From positions 777,707-828,160 of the forward strand of contig MNCI01015499.1 in assembly GCA_015680685.1 (NCBI GenBank): a stretch of DNA of 50,454 nucleotides, in the 5' to 3' direction. Shown in pieces: positions 11,618 through 23,461 of the stretch (the first letter of the stretch is position 1; each line of letters begins with the position of its first letter). A program made the translations under genes and the position numbers. Source of the stretch: Gnetum montanum (Eukaryota; Streptophyta; Gnetopsida; Gnetales; Gnetaceae). The notes beneath the pieces were generated by a model, which saw only the letters and a list, made by a program, of their open reading frames with translations, ran no database searches and was not told the DNA's origin.

Positions 11618-13959
11618 ACAAATACACTAAAAACTGCATTTTTTGGTATTAGTTTAAGATAGTGATGACAAACGCAAACATTAATTTTGATTAATTCGGC
11701 TTCATGCCAGCCTTTCTATTCGGTGAGGGAGTAATATTTTTTGTGGTCACAAATAATGACTGATTTGTCAACCAGAGATGGTGAAACACTTGTTCCTTTC
11801 TCCCCTTTGTTAATTTTAATTTGAAACTTCTCTGGTAACGGTATCTCACCATTCTTTCATGTAGAAATATAAAAATATAAGTTTTCTTATCTCAGTGACT
11901 AATTAGAATAATTAAGATTGTATCCTTGAAAATCTTCTCTCTACCATGGTTTTCTAGCAGATTACCATCCAATGAATTATAATTTCACATATCAGTTACA
12001 TTGCTTATCCACCCACGGTGTTACAGGTGCAAGCAACATCAAAATTTTTTTCCTTAACCATTCAACTTTAAATGTCTAGTTTTAGTTTGTGTTTTTGTTC
12101 AAGTACTTTCATATTTTTGTTCAAGTTTTCCTTTCCTAAATCATCCATTTTTGGGTAGCTTTCTTTTATTGTGTAGCAAGTAGCAATCAATGTTCCGCTT
12201 TTTTTAAGGGATGGGCACTATGGAGACCATTAGAAGTTCGGAGATAAAATTTTATTTTTATTTTTTTACCTCCCTACTATGAAACTTAAATACAATTATG
12301 ACTCCTTTGAGAACTTTTGAACTCTAAAAACAACATTACAGCCAAACCTAACCAAGTTGGTACAGTTGCTGGATGACCATGGCATGTTATTGGATTTTTA
12401 AGTATAGCACTTAATTTAAATTTTTGGCAATCATTATGATTATTGCCAAAAATTTTCAAAATTCCTGCGTATTGCCCCTGACAATTTTAAAAGTTCCCGG
12501 ACGTTCTTATTGCCAAAAATTTTGAAAACTTCTGCTTACACTGAAAATTTTAAAAATTCTCACATGCTTACAGCTGTTGCCAAAAATTTTGTTCTGGTTA
12601 TTATTTTGAGGCTACTCCTAACAAACGATTCTTTAAAATTTTAAGGATCTCACTTAAGAGTCCCACTTTATTAGAGCAAACAATTCTTTAAAATCTCAAG
12701 GATTTCACTTAAAGAATCCCACAATCCCACTTTATTAGAGGATATAACTGAAGAGCAAAATGAACAAGAGAATATTGCTTCTCCACAAAAGAGAAACTTT
12801 CTATTTTATAGGATGTGTTTAAATTCATTAATGAAATTATAGATGATAGAGGGAAGCCATTGAGCTTTTTCAGAAAAGCTCAAACAAAGCTTTGTAAAAT
12901 AAACAAATAGGGAGGAAAAGGGAAATAAACAGAAATTTCTTGTCAAAAAAATGTGGTAGTCATACGTTTCTTTTTTATGGCATAAAGCTCTTTTATATCT
13001 ATGGTAAATTTATCCTTACGTAATTTTATATTATTTGTATCATCTTTATCCTTTAATATTTATCACAGTTACTAGTTTAAACACATTTGAATAAATATGG
13101 TAGACTAAATTTTCATTGGATACAATGGGACATTGGTTTGGAGAAGGTTGATTGAATTTTACTATTTTATTGAATTGTGTGTACAACTGAATTTTGCTTT
13201 TAACTTTTATATAATGCTTAATATGCATAATTTTTATTAAAACTAAAAAACATCTAGAGGATTATTAAGCTTGGCACAGAAAATATAAAGCTCCATTTTA
13301 TAGGAAAGTGATATAATAAAAGCTAACTTTTGCACCCTTCATATATATTTTTTCAATATGTTTCAAATCATATTGGCAATACAAGGTTAGTTTTAGATTA
13401 AAAAAAGAAAGAAACATTTTTTTGAAAGGTCTAATTAAAAGGATCATCATTTAGAGGCTTGATGTTTATCTTACTAACTAAGATCTCAAGAGGGTTCGTA
13501 GATAAACAAAAGGTGAACTTCTATTTGAGTGGTTGTGCCTAGGCTGGAACTTAACCCTTATGATAAACAAATAACGTCTATTCGTAATTGAGAAAGAAGA
13601 TAAATAGTAAATCAAATAAAAATTCATTAAAAAGAGTTCAAGCAAACAAACAATGGTACCATAATTGAACTCATAACTTCTTACATATAAGGTAACTAAA
13701 TGGAGTTTTGTTATCCTAGAAATAAACATAGAACATGATAGCAATAGCTAAAAATTGTTACTAAACAAGAAACAAAAAGAAAAAGTAAACTAAGCAAGAT
13801 TTTGAAGTAGATTCTAAATTATTGAATTTTTGTTAAAATTGGTTAGCAAGTCAAGTGGGTAAAATAACTTTGATTTTCACTAACATAAATGAATTCTAAT
13901 TTCAAGAGCTTGTGTAGTTTTTCTATCTCTAAAATTTCCCATTAAAAATATTTTTTATT
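11618..13959. other. 3' flank of the carrier gene, no gene recognised
   Basis: The 3' UTR must begin at 11618, but I cannot fix a poly(A) site. 12420-12600 repeats a ttgccaaaaatttt motif three times. 12625-12739 is an imperfect tandem duplication of about 55 bp built on 'attctttaaaat...cccactttattagag'. The rest is AT-rich and featureless up to the Penelope-like remnant. Confidence 0.6.
12625..12739. repeat. Imperfect tandem duplication
   Basis: Two adjacent copies share 'aattctttaaaat(c/t)t(c/t)aaggat(c/t)tcactta' and end in 'cccactttattagag'. The second copy carries a short extra 'aatcccac' insertion. No known element is recognised. Confidence 0.7.
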
Positions 13960-14940
13960 AAACACCTCTGGTTTTTATAGGAGTTATCATTTTCTATGTG
14001 TTCTTCAAGAGGTGATTTAAAATATCTATTATATTGTATATCTTTCAAGTGTTTTTTCAATTTAATAGAAAAAGTTCTACTAGTTTCAACAATATAGTAT
14101 TTACCACAAACTTAGGAGATTTTATAAGCACCACTACTATTTAAAATATTCTTTTTATAGTCAAGACAAAAAAATTAGAGATTTTATTGTAATATTTAAA
14201 CATTGTTATAATGCCCTTTTTTTAAAAAAATTCTAGCTATTTTCTTAGAAATACCTTTAATGTAAGAAATATTGATGAGTTTTTTATTTGAAAGAAAATT
14301 AGTATTTCTAAATTTTATGAATTAATATTTGTATTAAAAGGAATATCTATTTTATTTGACCATAAATGAATCAATTGTGTCCAAGCTTTCAGAATAATAT
14401 TTTTATCAAAGTTATTGAGAATAATGTTTAAGCAATTTGCCTCCTTGTAGAAAACAAGTTGTATCACAAATATTAGGAGCTCTAATCATTAAGGAGCAAA
14501 GGATAGAGAATTTTTGACTAAGGAGATGATGAAAGAAATCATCTAAATATTGATCAATATGTGTGTTTTTCTAAGGACTCACAAAAAATTTGGAGTGTAT
14601 TGTTTCTTTTTCTTTTTTACTTTGTTGACATCCAAGGCAAGAAATTGTTCTTTTCTAATTCTCTAATAAATTGGATGTTGGGACCTATTTGATTAAGATG
14701 TTTTTAAAATCTAAGATATTATTAAACCATATGTCTACCAAACCAACGATAACAAAAGTCCTGAGGACTAAGAATGAGTATTTCTTTATAACATAATTTG
14801 ATCATGTATAAACTTCACTTGTACTAGTTCCAAGCCTCAATACAAAAGGAAGGTTATCATGAGGTTGCTAGTCAATTGTAAAACCAATCAATGTTATTGA
14901 TGAGTTCTTTTTCATATTTTTTAGATACTAGGACATTTCT
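13960..14940 (-). pseudogene. Decayed Penelope-like element: RT thumb plus GIY-YIG endonuclease
   Basis: Read on the minus strand across frameshifts and stops. The stretch from 14760 gives HLN...PNIQF...LE.NN.LP, then about 14480-14560 gives HIDQYLDDFFHH...RAPNICD, which matches the conserved C-terminal RT region of Penelope-like elements (PTHTDRYL...H...RA..IC). Further on, about 13975-14150 gives YKIS..CGKYYIVET.R....LKKHLKDI, the shape of a Penelope GIY-YIG nuclease (YKI.C.CGK.YIGET.RS...R..EH). The expected Y-x-D-D catalytic site near 14740 is not preserved. Such elements are retroelements with an RT of telomerase-related type. Boundaries are approximate and the copy is clearly dead. Confidence 0.75.
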
Positions 14941-14969
14941 TCCAAAAACAATGCACAACATTGTCCTAT

Positions 14970-15133
14970 AAGGAATATCAAAAATTACATGGGGAAAAAT
15001 AATTGCAAATGATATAAAGAAACTTCCAATAAACAAATATCTAGCTTTTAATAGAGTTGAATGGCAAGAAAAAACGCATGTCGCTAACCCTATTTCATTG
15101 GGATAAGGCTAAGATGATGATGATGATGATGAT
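14970..15133 (+). mobile_element. 3' end of an RTE-type LINE with (GAT)n tail
   Basis: The plus frame ends with ...NRVEWQEKTHVANPISLG, the characteristic C-terminus of plant RTE LINEs (..R..W..RIHVADP...G.G), and then a (GAT)7 microsatellite tail at 15113-15133. It is a severely 5'-truncated copy that abuts the Penelope-like remnant. The same terminal peptide recurs at about 43366-43407 in a different copy. Confidence 0.8.
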
Positions 15134-15939
15134 TTGATCAAGTTTAGAAGCCAAAGTTTGAACTGAGTTATCTATTATACTAGGTAAACTAATCATGTTT
15201 AAAACATCCATCAACTTTAGTATTATTCTCTTCTAAAGAAAATTTTTATTATCAAAACTAACTAGAGTTTTCATTGCAATGCAAGATAACTTTCATATCC
15301 TCTAATTTAATCATAATGATGTTCAAGTATGTTCAAATTTCTACCAATCATTTAGTAGATAGCTAATAAGGATATAATCTAGTTAATTTAGAAGCATTAT
15401 ATTTTCTTCTACATTGCAAGTGGCATATAGCTATGTCACATTAAAAATAAAATTATCAAACTTAAGAAAAACCGAAACTAATTTAGGGGAGGAATGCATA
15501 TCTAAAACAACCAATCTAAAAGCATAACATAAATGAAATATTAAAGTAGTTCCACCTTTGCTATTTGCATCTAAAGGTAAAAGTTGCATGAAAGAAGGCT
15601 AAATGGTTTAGCAAGATTATACTAGTAAATAACCATAAATTTTTACCTCCCACAATAAAGAAATTGCAATTTAAAGGTTGAATGTAGTCTTAAACTATGT
15701 TTTGTAAAACAATTTTGAATTCATTGTATATTTTAAGAAGTTACATCCTCACACTTAGAATGAATTAATTTTATAAAGATGCATGAAGCATGAATTATTA
15801 TTGAAGCATTGCAAGAAGGCATTCAAGTAAATAAATTTTGCTATTAGCACTAATGTGTGATTTATGCTTTGTAAATGACTTCTTATTTGTAATCTTAAGT
15901 ATTGGATGATTTGTGATATATAAAATGATAGAAAAGGAG
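15134..15939. other. AT-rich stretch, nothing recognised
   Basis: No motif, terminal repeat or convincing open frame is seen. It could include unrecognisable upstream (endonuclease) sequence of the RTE LINE that becomes readable at about 15940. Confidence 0.5.
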
Positions 15940-17433
15940 GCAATAGTAGCAATAGCCAAAGTCAAATATAAGGTCTTAGACAACTTTTATGAGAAATTAA
16001 GAACAAGGGAAGATAAAAAAAATCTATTTATAAACTAGCAAAAATTAGAAACAAGAAATATAAGAACATTGATTATATCAAATTCATCAAGGAGGTAGAT
16101 GGATGAATTTTGGTAAAAGATAATGAAATTTTGGATAGGTAGAAAAATTATTTTCAAAAAATATTAAATGAAGAATTTTCAAGGGAAGACTTCCAATAAG
16201 AAGAACCAAATTTTGGTATGTTTAATAAACTTTCCTTTTTCAAGGTGAAGATGTTGGAGATATAGGAGTTTCTTAGCTAACACAATTATTTAACAAAATC
16301 TTGAAGGATGAAAAAATGCCCAAAAATTAGAAAAAAAAACATTATTATTCTCATCTACAAAAATAAAGAAGATGTGCAAAATTGTGCAAACTATAGACGG
16401 ATGAAGCTAATGAGGCATACTATGAAGCTTTGGAAGATAGTCATAGAGCAACATTTGATACTTGAATCAACAATATTAGAAAATCAATTTGGATTTATGT
16501 GAGGGAGATCTACTATAGAGGCTATTTTCTTGAGAATTTATGGAGAAATTCAGAAAATATAAAGGAAATCTACCTATGATCTTCATTGACCTAGAAAAAG
16601 CATATGATAGAATTCTTAGAAATATTATTTGGTTGGCCTTGTAGAGAAAAAACATCTTTGTTAAATATATTAAAGTGAGTCAAGACATGTATGATGGAGC
16701 AGCACTAAAATTAGAATAGCTTGTGAAACAATATATGATTTTCCAGTCAGAGTTTGTCTACATCAAGGGTTTCCACTTAGCTTGTACTTATTTGTCATCA
16801 TTATGGATGAATTAACAAAGGAAATATGATATGGAATTCCTTAGTGCATGCTATTTGTAGATGATATTGCATTTGTGGATATAGCTCTAGAAAATATTAA
16901 TTCTTTTCAATAATAGCACAAACAATAATGGAATAGAAGTGACAATTTAAGATCAAAAAGTTCCTTGCAAATAGTTTTGCTTGCTATGATCAATCCTCCA
17001 ATTAGATGGTGAAAGTGATAAAGATACAAGAAACAAAAATGAGGCAAGATAGTCAAAATGGAGATAAGTTAGTGGTATTCTATGTGAGAAAAAAATATCA
17101 ATAAAACTAAAAGGAAAATTCAATCAGGCCTACTATCTTATACTATTCTAAAGATTAGGTAGTACAATGGAGAAATCAATGTGGCAAAAAATGCAAATGC
17201 TTAGATGGATGCTAAATGTTACTAGAAGAGATAAATTGTGTAATATAAACATTAGAGGAAGACTTGTAATGGTTTCTATTTTAGATAAGTTACCTAAATG
17301 GCATATTATATGGTTTGCACATGTATAAAAAAAAATCAGACAATGAGCCTATAAAAAAAGGTTGTCACACACTATTTCAGGAAAGCCATTTAAAGAAAGA
17401 TCAAAAAGAGAAATTGCAAATAAACAAATATTT
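15940..17433 (+). pseudogene. RTE-type LINE reverse transcriptase, part 1 (interrupted)
   Basis: Read in plus with several stops and shifts. Landmarks are the linker ...YEKLRTRED (about 15990), ILIYKNKEDVQNCANYRRMKL and ENQFGFM (16350-16502), FIDLEKAYDR (about 16583-16612), the intact catalytic CMLFVDDIAF (16845-16875), the KLKGKF...LRWM region and WHIIWFAHV (about 17330). Order and spacing match plant RTE LINE ORFs. The reading frame is open at 17433, where the copia LTR begins, and resumes in the same frame at 43336. Frame damage elsewhere shows the copy is inactive. Confidence 0.9.
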
Positions 17434-17473
17434 TGAGGATTGAGAACTTAGAAGGGGGGTTGAATAAGTTCCC

Positions 17474-18285
17474 TGATGGGACGCGATATCACATGGGTCG
17501 CGATATCGCATCCCACGCGATATCGTGTACGCGATATCACGGTCTACTGCCAAGTCTATAAATAAGAGGTGGCTCTCCCTTTGTTTGACATATAGATCTA
17601 GACCCTTAGCGAAACTCTAGTAGTTTTACCTATCCAGAGATAGAATATTTTCCATGTGCCCGCAGTAGGAACTCCAAAGTGAACGGATCTTTATTCGAGC
17701 AAATATTGTACCTAAACACATGTTTGTGTACGGCAATAGAGACGAACTTCTTGGATAAACCTTGCAATGCATGGAATAGGCTAAATAGGATTTTATTTAT
17801 TGTTATTTACTATTTACCATTTAAATTCTTTATTAGTAATTAAATATTTCTCAACCCTTCTCTCCTAGTTAAGTGCCTTAGTACGACCGCTTCGAGCACG
17901 TGCGTTATGCTTGGTGATCCTAGCAACAATTAGCGTTTGGTAACCAAGGTTGCATTGGTTCAGGGTGTGAACAGTAAGTGGGAACGGATGCTAATGCTAG
18001 GTTAATTAAGACTTAGTTAGTTAGTTAAAGTTAGTCAATTAGTCTATTTACCTTTCACATTATTAGCACAGGAGATAAAAATCGAAAAGACAATAAAAAT
18101 CATATACCTTGGACTTACTTAACCATACACCGTGACAACTACAAGTAAGTATGGGAAGACAACGAATAATTAATCTTAAGTGTTCCATGAGGCGTGTAGG
18201 CACTTAGTCTACGGAGTTCGACCGAATCATGTGTGTTATGCTCGTATTTGTATGGTTGAGTGTAGGGGTACCTTGCCACTCATCA
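17474..18285 (+). repeat. 5' LTR of element 1
   Basis: 812 bp, TGATGGG...CTCATCA. U3 begins with palindromic GATATCGCG-type modules (about 17482-17540), followed by TATAAATA at 17557-17564, the likely core promoter. The 3' LTR is 27 bp longer, mainly through an extra palindromic module. Confidence 0.9.
17557..17564 (+). promoter_or_regulatory. TATA box of the element 1 5' LTR
   Basis: TATAAATA lies about 20 bases downstream of the last palindromic module. The same TATAAATA-AGAGG context is seen on the minus strand in the LTRs at 1-397 and 46857-47810. In the 3' LTR of element 1 it has changed to TAAAAATA. Confidence 0.7.
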
Positions 18286-18304
18286 TTGGTGTCGTTGCTG
18301 GGGA
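18286..18304 (+). other. Primer-binding site of element 1
   Basis: TTGGTGTCGTTGCTGGGGA directly follows the 5' LTR. It resembles the TGGCGCCGTTGCCGGGGA-type PBS of Athila/Tat-like Ty3 elements. Element 2 has TTGGCACCGTTGCTGGGGA in the equivalent position. Confidence 0.85.
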
Positions 18305-18427
18305 CTAAGTGTTTGTGCGCTAAGTAGAACATAGGAGATCACTCACATCGTTGGGAGCTTAAACGAACCTTAGGGTTAGTTAAACGAAAAATTATATAAC
18401 AGTTAATTAGCACATAGATAAGACACA

Positions 18428-20437
18428 ATGTTTTCTTCTTCTTCTCACAAGAGCATTACACCACCTAGGGACAATACAAGAAATAGTCGACAATCCAAAA
18501 TACATAACCAAAATCAGCCAGTTCCTCAACAATATATGGTGGTATATACTCATCCCGATGAGTATATACCTAATTTTACTTTTATCCTCCATCAGGATGA
18601 ACAAATGCACTGGAGAGACTTGCAAGGTAACATAGTGTTACCTTCAGATCGTGCAGTCCCCAACATGCTCCTCCGTGCCTTGGCACAGATTGGCATGACT
18701 CAGCTCTATGCTGAATACGTTATAGGCGATTTTGACATAAGGGATTACCATCCTAGATCCACACAACGTATAAGGGACTCAAGGAAGGAGAGCCAACATA
18801 CACTATTGAAGGGCAAAGAGGTCCTGCACGTCCTAAGTAAAATTGGATATGGTGAACCACTTATAATGGGTTCTCTATCAAAAGATGTTTTCCCTCCTAA
18901 CGAAAGTGAGGAGGTGGGGTATCAGAACCTGCGCTTCATGATACACAACCCTGGTTTTGATCCCTATGAATGCCAACTATCCACTGAGGGAACAACAACA
19001 CATGACAAGGACGGGCACTCAGATTGTCATCATGATTGGGGCCGAAGCCATCAAAGAGAAGGTAAGAAACATCGTTATGGCAATGGTTCTCCTTATTCTT
19101 CCCCTTCATCTCATCATTCACCCTCTCCTTCCACATCAGGGTGCAGTCATAAAGAGCATAACAGAGAGGATGAAGGTAAGAGAAATGAGAGACCTTAATG
19201 AGAGAGCCAAGAGAGAGGACGAGGGTAATCAAGAGAATTAAGGCATGAATGAAGGGAAAGTAGGGAACAATGTAGGCATCATAGATGTCATGAAAGAGAT
19301 GATCATGATGAACCCCTACTTGCCACCCGAAGCATGCTAGATATAATGGAGGCTGTGAGAATACCAACAAGGCATCAAAAGGACAGCCAGATCAAGCGCT
19401 TAGACATGAACAATATCTCATGCTTCGAAGGGGGATACAACGCTGATTCGAAGGGGGCTAAGGTATGAAACTAGGAAAACCCTTGGGACTTATGCCCAAG
19501 GGAGACTATCAAAACTTAGATCCCATGAGATTCATCGCTTGTTGGAGCAAGTAGCCAAAGAAGAAGGGGAGTTACGAAAAAGGGAAAGTGCGGAAGAATA
19601 TAATCGTGATCCCTCTCTTCAAAAGAAGGGAGTGAGATTTTGTAATGAAGAGGATGAATCACCACTTGAAGAGTTGGTGAATAGAAAAACCTTGTCTCTT
19701 CAGAAACTAATAACAGAAGTATCGACTAAGGTAGATGAAGTATGGAGCTCCTTAGATAGTAAAATTGAAACTATCCTAAAGATTGTAGAGGAGTCTAAGG
19801 AGGAACGAAGTAGTGAAAAGGACAAGAAAAAGTAGAGAGATTCTGGCCTTGCACGTGACAAGGGTAAAGGGAAAATAACTATCTCCAATGAGGTTGTGGA
19901 TTTGGACATAGAAAATGATGATGGATGTGAGATCTGCCAATATGACCATCCTAAGGGATGTTGTCTAAGCATCTCAAATTTACAAGAGTCTGGGATGTAT
20001 GCACTCAACTTGAGACTCAACAGACGATAGACACCCCTAAGGTTACCTTATCCCTAAGGTAACCCAAGACAGTTCCACCAACCGTTGACGTATTATCCAA
20101 GTGGAACTCCACCACAATCCATCGGGCAACATCAGCAGTGGCAATACCCACAGTCATGGGGGATGCCACCACTGAAACATCAATACCCTTACCAGCAACC
20201 CGATCCTTATGGTTACTACCTGCAGCAGCTGATTTCTCCAAGTGACTCCATGGGTTACAAAACTCCCCAACGTCACTACCAAGTTTGGGAGTACTTTAGA
20301 AGGACTCCTTCTCCTCTAGGAGATTCTTCATACCCATACCATCCTCCTAATCCATCTGCACCTCTTCCACCGGTAGTTCCCATAACACCTCCTACTCCAA
20401 CAATGCAAGGGGAACTCCCCACTCAACCGCAACGATG
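18428..20437 (+). pseudogene. gag: gag of element 1, internally deleted
   Basis: The N-terminal module is open from the ATG at 18428 to 19198 (TFILHQDEQ..W, MLLRALAQIG), followed by a charged Ser/His-rich linker. CFEGGYN appears at about 19420 and then, after a short stretch, EQVAKEEGE (about 19548). In element 2 these two landmarks are separated by the capsid-like domain of roughly 130 residues, so most of that domain is missing here. A zinc-knuckle-like CEICQYDHPKGCC follows (about 19927-19965), then a Pro/Tyr/Gln-rich tail (20085-20437, with YYPSGTPP). Gag packages element RNA into virus-like particles. This copy is frameshifted and probably needs gag supplied by a relative. Confidence 0.85.
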
Positions 20438-20645
20438 AAATGCTACGAGAGTCGTAAACATTCAACCTGCTATTGGTTTTGACAACTGCAAAAAGAGAAG
20501 AACTTTCTTCAGAACCAAAAGCCCAGACAAGCTTTCACAACAAGCGGTTGAGTCTAGGTACGCTCCTCCAACACATAAGGCTTCAGAGCACCCTTCAGTC
20601 CAACAATAGAGCTTAACACATACAGTTATGTTAACACATACTGTA

Positions 20646-21120
20646 ACCGACTGGATCAAGGTAGGCCACCTTCCCAGGAAACTAGCTAACCCTGGAAGTC
20701 CCTTAATCTACCTCCAAGTTGTTGGGAACGAACCTCATAAGGCTCTTCTTAACTCAGGTTCCAGAGTTAACCTAATTTCACGAAAGATGTATCAAGCCTA
20801 GAACCTTCCCCAACTTAAAAAGAGCAACATTCAACTAGAGTTGGTAGACCAGTCCATCACCATTCCCTTGGGATTGGTGGAGGACATTGTTCCCATGGTG
20901 TGTGGTTGGTCATACCTAGCCGATTTCCTGGTAATTGAAGTCAACAACAATGAGGGGGACTTCCCAATTATAATGGGAAGAGCATGGCTAAGCACAATAG
21001 ACGCATGCCTAGGGATTCGTGATATTTCCTTGGAGATATCTAAGGTAAACATTTATGGAAAGATTGAGAAGAAGAAAGTTTCGTGCATCACAAATAGTGA
21101 CTCAGAGGGTGATGACATGA
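20646..21120 (+). pseudogene. Retropepsin-like aspartic protease of element 1
   Basis: The frame reads ...KALLNSGSRVNLIS (about 20731-20780) where retropepsins have LLD-S/T-GA, then IIMGRAWLSTIDA (about 20968-21006), the second conserved motif of Ty3-type proteases. The catalytic aspartate of the DSG triplet is replaced by Asn, and a TAG stop interrupts the frame at 20799-20801. The frame stays open on the downstream side (from 20841) but no polymerase follows; after about 21410 the sequence jumps to the 3' non-coding region shared with element 5. Confidence 0.8.
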
Positions 21121-21489
21121 AGGAATCATGGGTGATGCGAAATTTAACATCTCTTGCATGTAACCGATGTGCACCAAAGGATAACACTCAAAGGTGTCTG
21201 TATGTAGCAACCACTCAACAAGAGGACACCTTGTGGTTGACAGCTAGTCAAAAGAGCAAACCAACATGCATGGAACGAACCGGGGGAACAACCCATGCCA
21301 AAAACAAAGGCATAGATACCTTGGAATATGAACATCACCAAATTCCACCCCTTAATCTAAGAACATCAATTGGGAGAAGTTGGGCACTTTTAAGAAATTC
21401 AAATAGACATTCATTATTTCAGATCTCTTCCTTTCCATTCAGTCATGGGGGAGATGGCCACCTATGCTAATCATTTGGGGCCCTCAATT

Positions 21490-21665
21490 CTTTTTAAGTT
21501 TTTGTTTTACACATTTTTGTCTTACACGTTTTTGTTTTACACATTTTTGTTTTACACATTTTTGTTTTACAAGTTTTTGTCTTACACATTTTTGTTTTAC
21601 ACATTTTTTTACACGTTTTTGTTTTACACATTTTTATTTTACACATTTTTGTTTTATGAATTTAT
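21490..21665. repeat. Tandem array of ttttgttttacacatt-type units
   Basis: About eleven imperfect 15-16 bp units with the consensus TTTTTGTTTTACACAT. The array follows the internal PPT-like motif at 21441. Element 5 has the matching array, reverse-complemented, at about 49590-49740. The open frames here (Phe/Thr/Cys-His repeats) are artefacts of the repeat. A (TG)n microsatellite follows at 21718-21737. Confidence 0.9.
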
Positions 21666-21669
21666 TTAA

Positions 21670-23448
21670 CTTTTCTTGTTTTTGTTTTACAACATCGTTT
21701 ATACACTTTTTCATTTTGTGTGTGTGTGTGTGTGTGTTATCTGCCCTATAAGTTTGTCATTCAATAAGTGTTCTGCATGATGGTATGAATTGTTTTCCTA
21801 TTGACTACTAATGTTTGGTTTTTACCTTTAAGTTATGATGTTGATACTAAGGTATGGCTCTTTTGATATAGCAGGTAATAAGGTCACTTCATCCATTCAT
21901 CCACCAGTTCTATGGTCTCTCTTAGCTTGGAAATGTACAATCCCTTTCATCATAAGAACTATTAATGAATCGGTGACAGGGCATTTCTCAAACTAAGGAA
22001 GGACTCAAGAATTGAAAAGGGTGTGACTTCAAGGGAACTTGATGCATTTGTGTTGGCCATTCTCTTCGGTGCTTGGATGTGTTCTTCTTGAGTTTTCTTA
22101 CCATTTCGACGTTACCTGATCATCAGGAAGCTAAGCAAATAAAAATAACAAAGTCTTTACATGGTGTGGTTCTCACGCATAAACACATAAAACATCAAAA
22201 AAAAAGAAAAAATAAAATTTTGAGAATTCAAAGCACACTCCTTAGACGAAATAACCATTTGGGCTACAAGCACTAGTTATGGAACTAAAATAAAAATGTT
22301 CCCTCTAACTAAGGCCCTTCTCACTTCGCATTCTCTCCTCCTTGTTTTGTCAAAATGGTTGTGGCTCTTGGGTGAAGGCATTCTTGTTACTTCAAGAGGA
22401 TGGATTAGCCAAATGCATTAATGTGAAGTCACTGGAAGTGGTTTGTTTGAGGCTGAACTTGGAATGAGATCTGCTAAGTCACATTAATCATGAACTACAC
22501 AAGGGGCTGTACACCACCTTGTTCTTGGGATTCCATTCCATTCTCTTCTCTCCATCCTTCTCTCCATTGTTCACCTCATTGCAGGTTGTATCATTAGTGT
22601 ATATTTTGGTGTGTACATTATTTTCTTTTTGGTAAATTCTTGTGGTTAAGGCTTTAACTCTTGTTCCAAATGACATTCCTAGAGCCTACAGACTCTTTGA
22701 ATGTGGGTTTGTTAGGGCATTAAGGGCATGAGCCTGCTTTGGGGAGGACCCATTGACATTCCTATTTGGTACACTAGTTAACTTCTTTCCCCTAACATTT
22801 TTGCAATCCATTTTATTTTGTTCATTTCCATATTGACATCCCTTTCATCGATGTCATAGTTATTTCTTTTTCTCCATCTTTCTTGATTCTTTTTCTTTCT
22901 CCATTCTATCACTACTAGAGGTTTGCTCTTAGTCATGGGGATCTAGACCCAAATTTTTTTGATTTTTCTCTTAACCCCTACACCTTCGGTAGTCACCACT
23001 ATTATATCTCTAGATTCATATCAGCCATACCACAACTCAGCCAATGGACCTTTCACCGAAGCAAGGTATCAACTGCATTGGAATTTATTTACCCTTGCTA
23101 ATATAAGACTATGTTGTGTGTGTAGATGGTGATCATACAACAATGGATTGGATTTGGAGAAAGCAGCTATGCAAGGAGAAAGATCGATGACACGCTTACC
23201 GATGGACAACGAAAGGTGCAACCTTGGTGTTGGCAGTAGCAACACTTCTTTCTCTCTTTCTTTCTCAGTTGCCAACTAAGGCCTGATGTCAAATGTAATA
23301 AGGTGTTCACTCTTGTTGTCATGAACACTAGTTTTGTCTTGTCTTGTAATGATGATCTGCACACATGTCATCCCATTAGTTCCATTTGAGTTAATAATCC
23401 CATACTATCCCAATATTTTGTAAGGAACTCAAGGACAATTTTTTATTC
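21670..23448 (+). other. 3' non-coding region of element 1
   Basis: About 1.8 kb without a convincing frame. Blocks such as the 'ggtgatcatacaacaatggattggattt' segment (about 23128) recur in element 5 (about 48145-48175), reverse-complemented. PPT-like AGTCATGGGG motifs lie at 22931-22940 and 23449-23461. Confidence 0.75.
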
Positions 23449-23461
23449 AGTCATGGGGGTA
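23449..23461 (+). other. Polypurine tract of element 1
   Basis: AGTCATGGGGGTA abuts the 3' LTR start at 23462. The equivalent tracts in elements 2 (27852-27864) and 5 (47811-47823) have the same core. Confidence 0.85.

Noticed and set aside
21490-21665. CRISPR-like array
   Set aside because: The units are directly adjacent with no unique spacers, and the genome is a plant nuclear one.
21445-21751. Open frames rich in Phe-Tyr-Thr or Cys-Phe-Thr-His repeats
   Set aside because: They are translations of a 15-16 bp tandem repeat and have different content in each frame.
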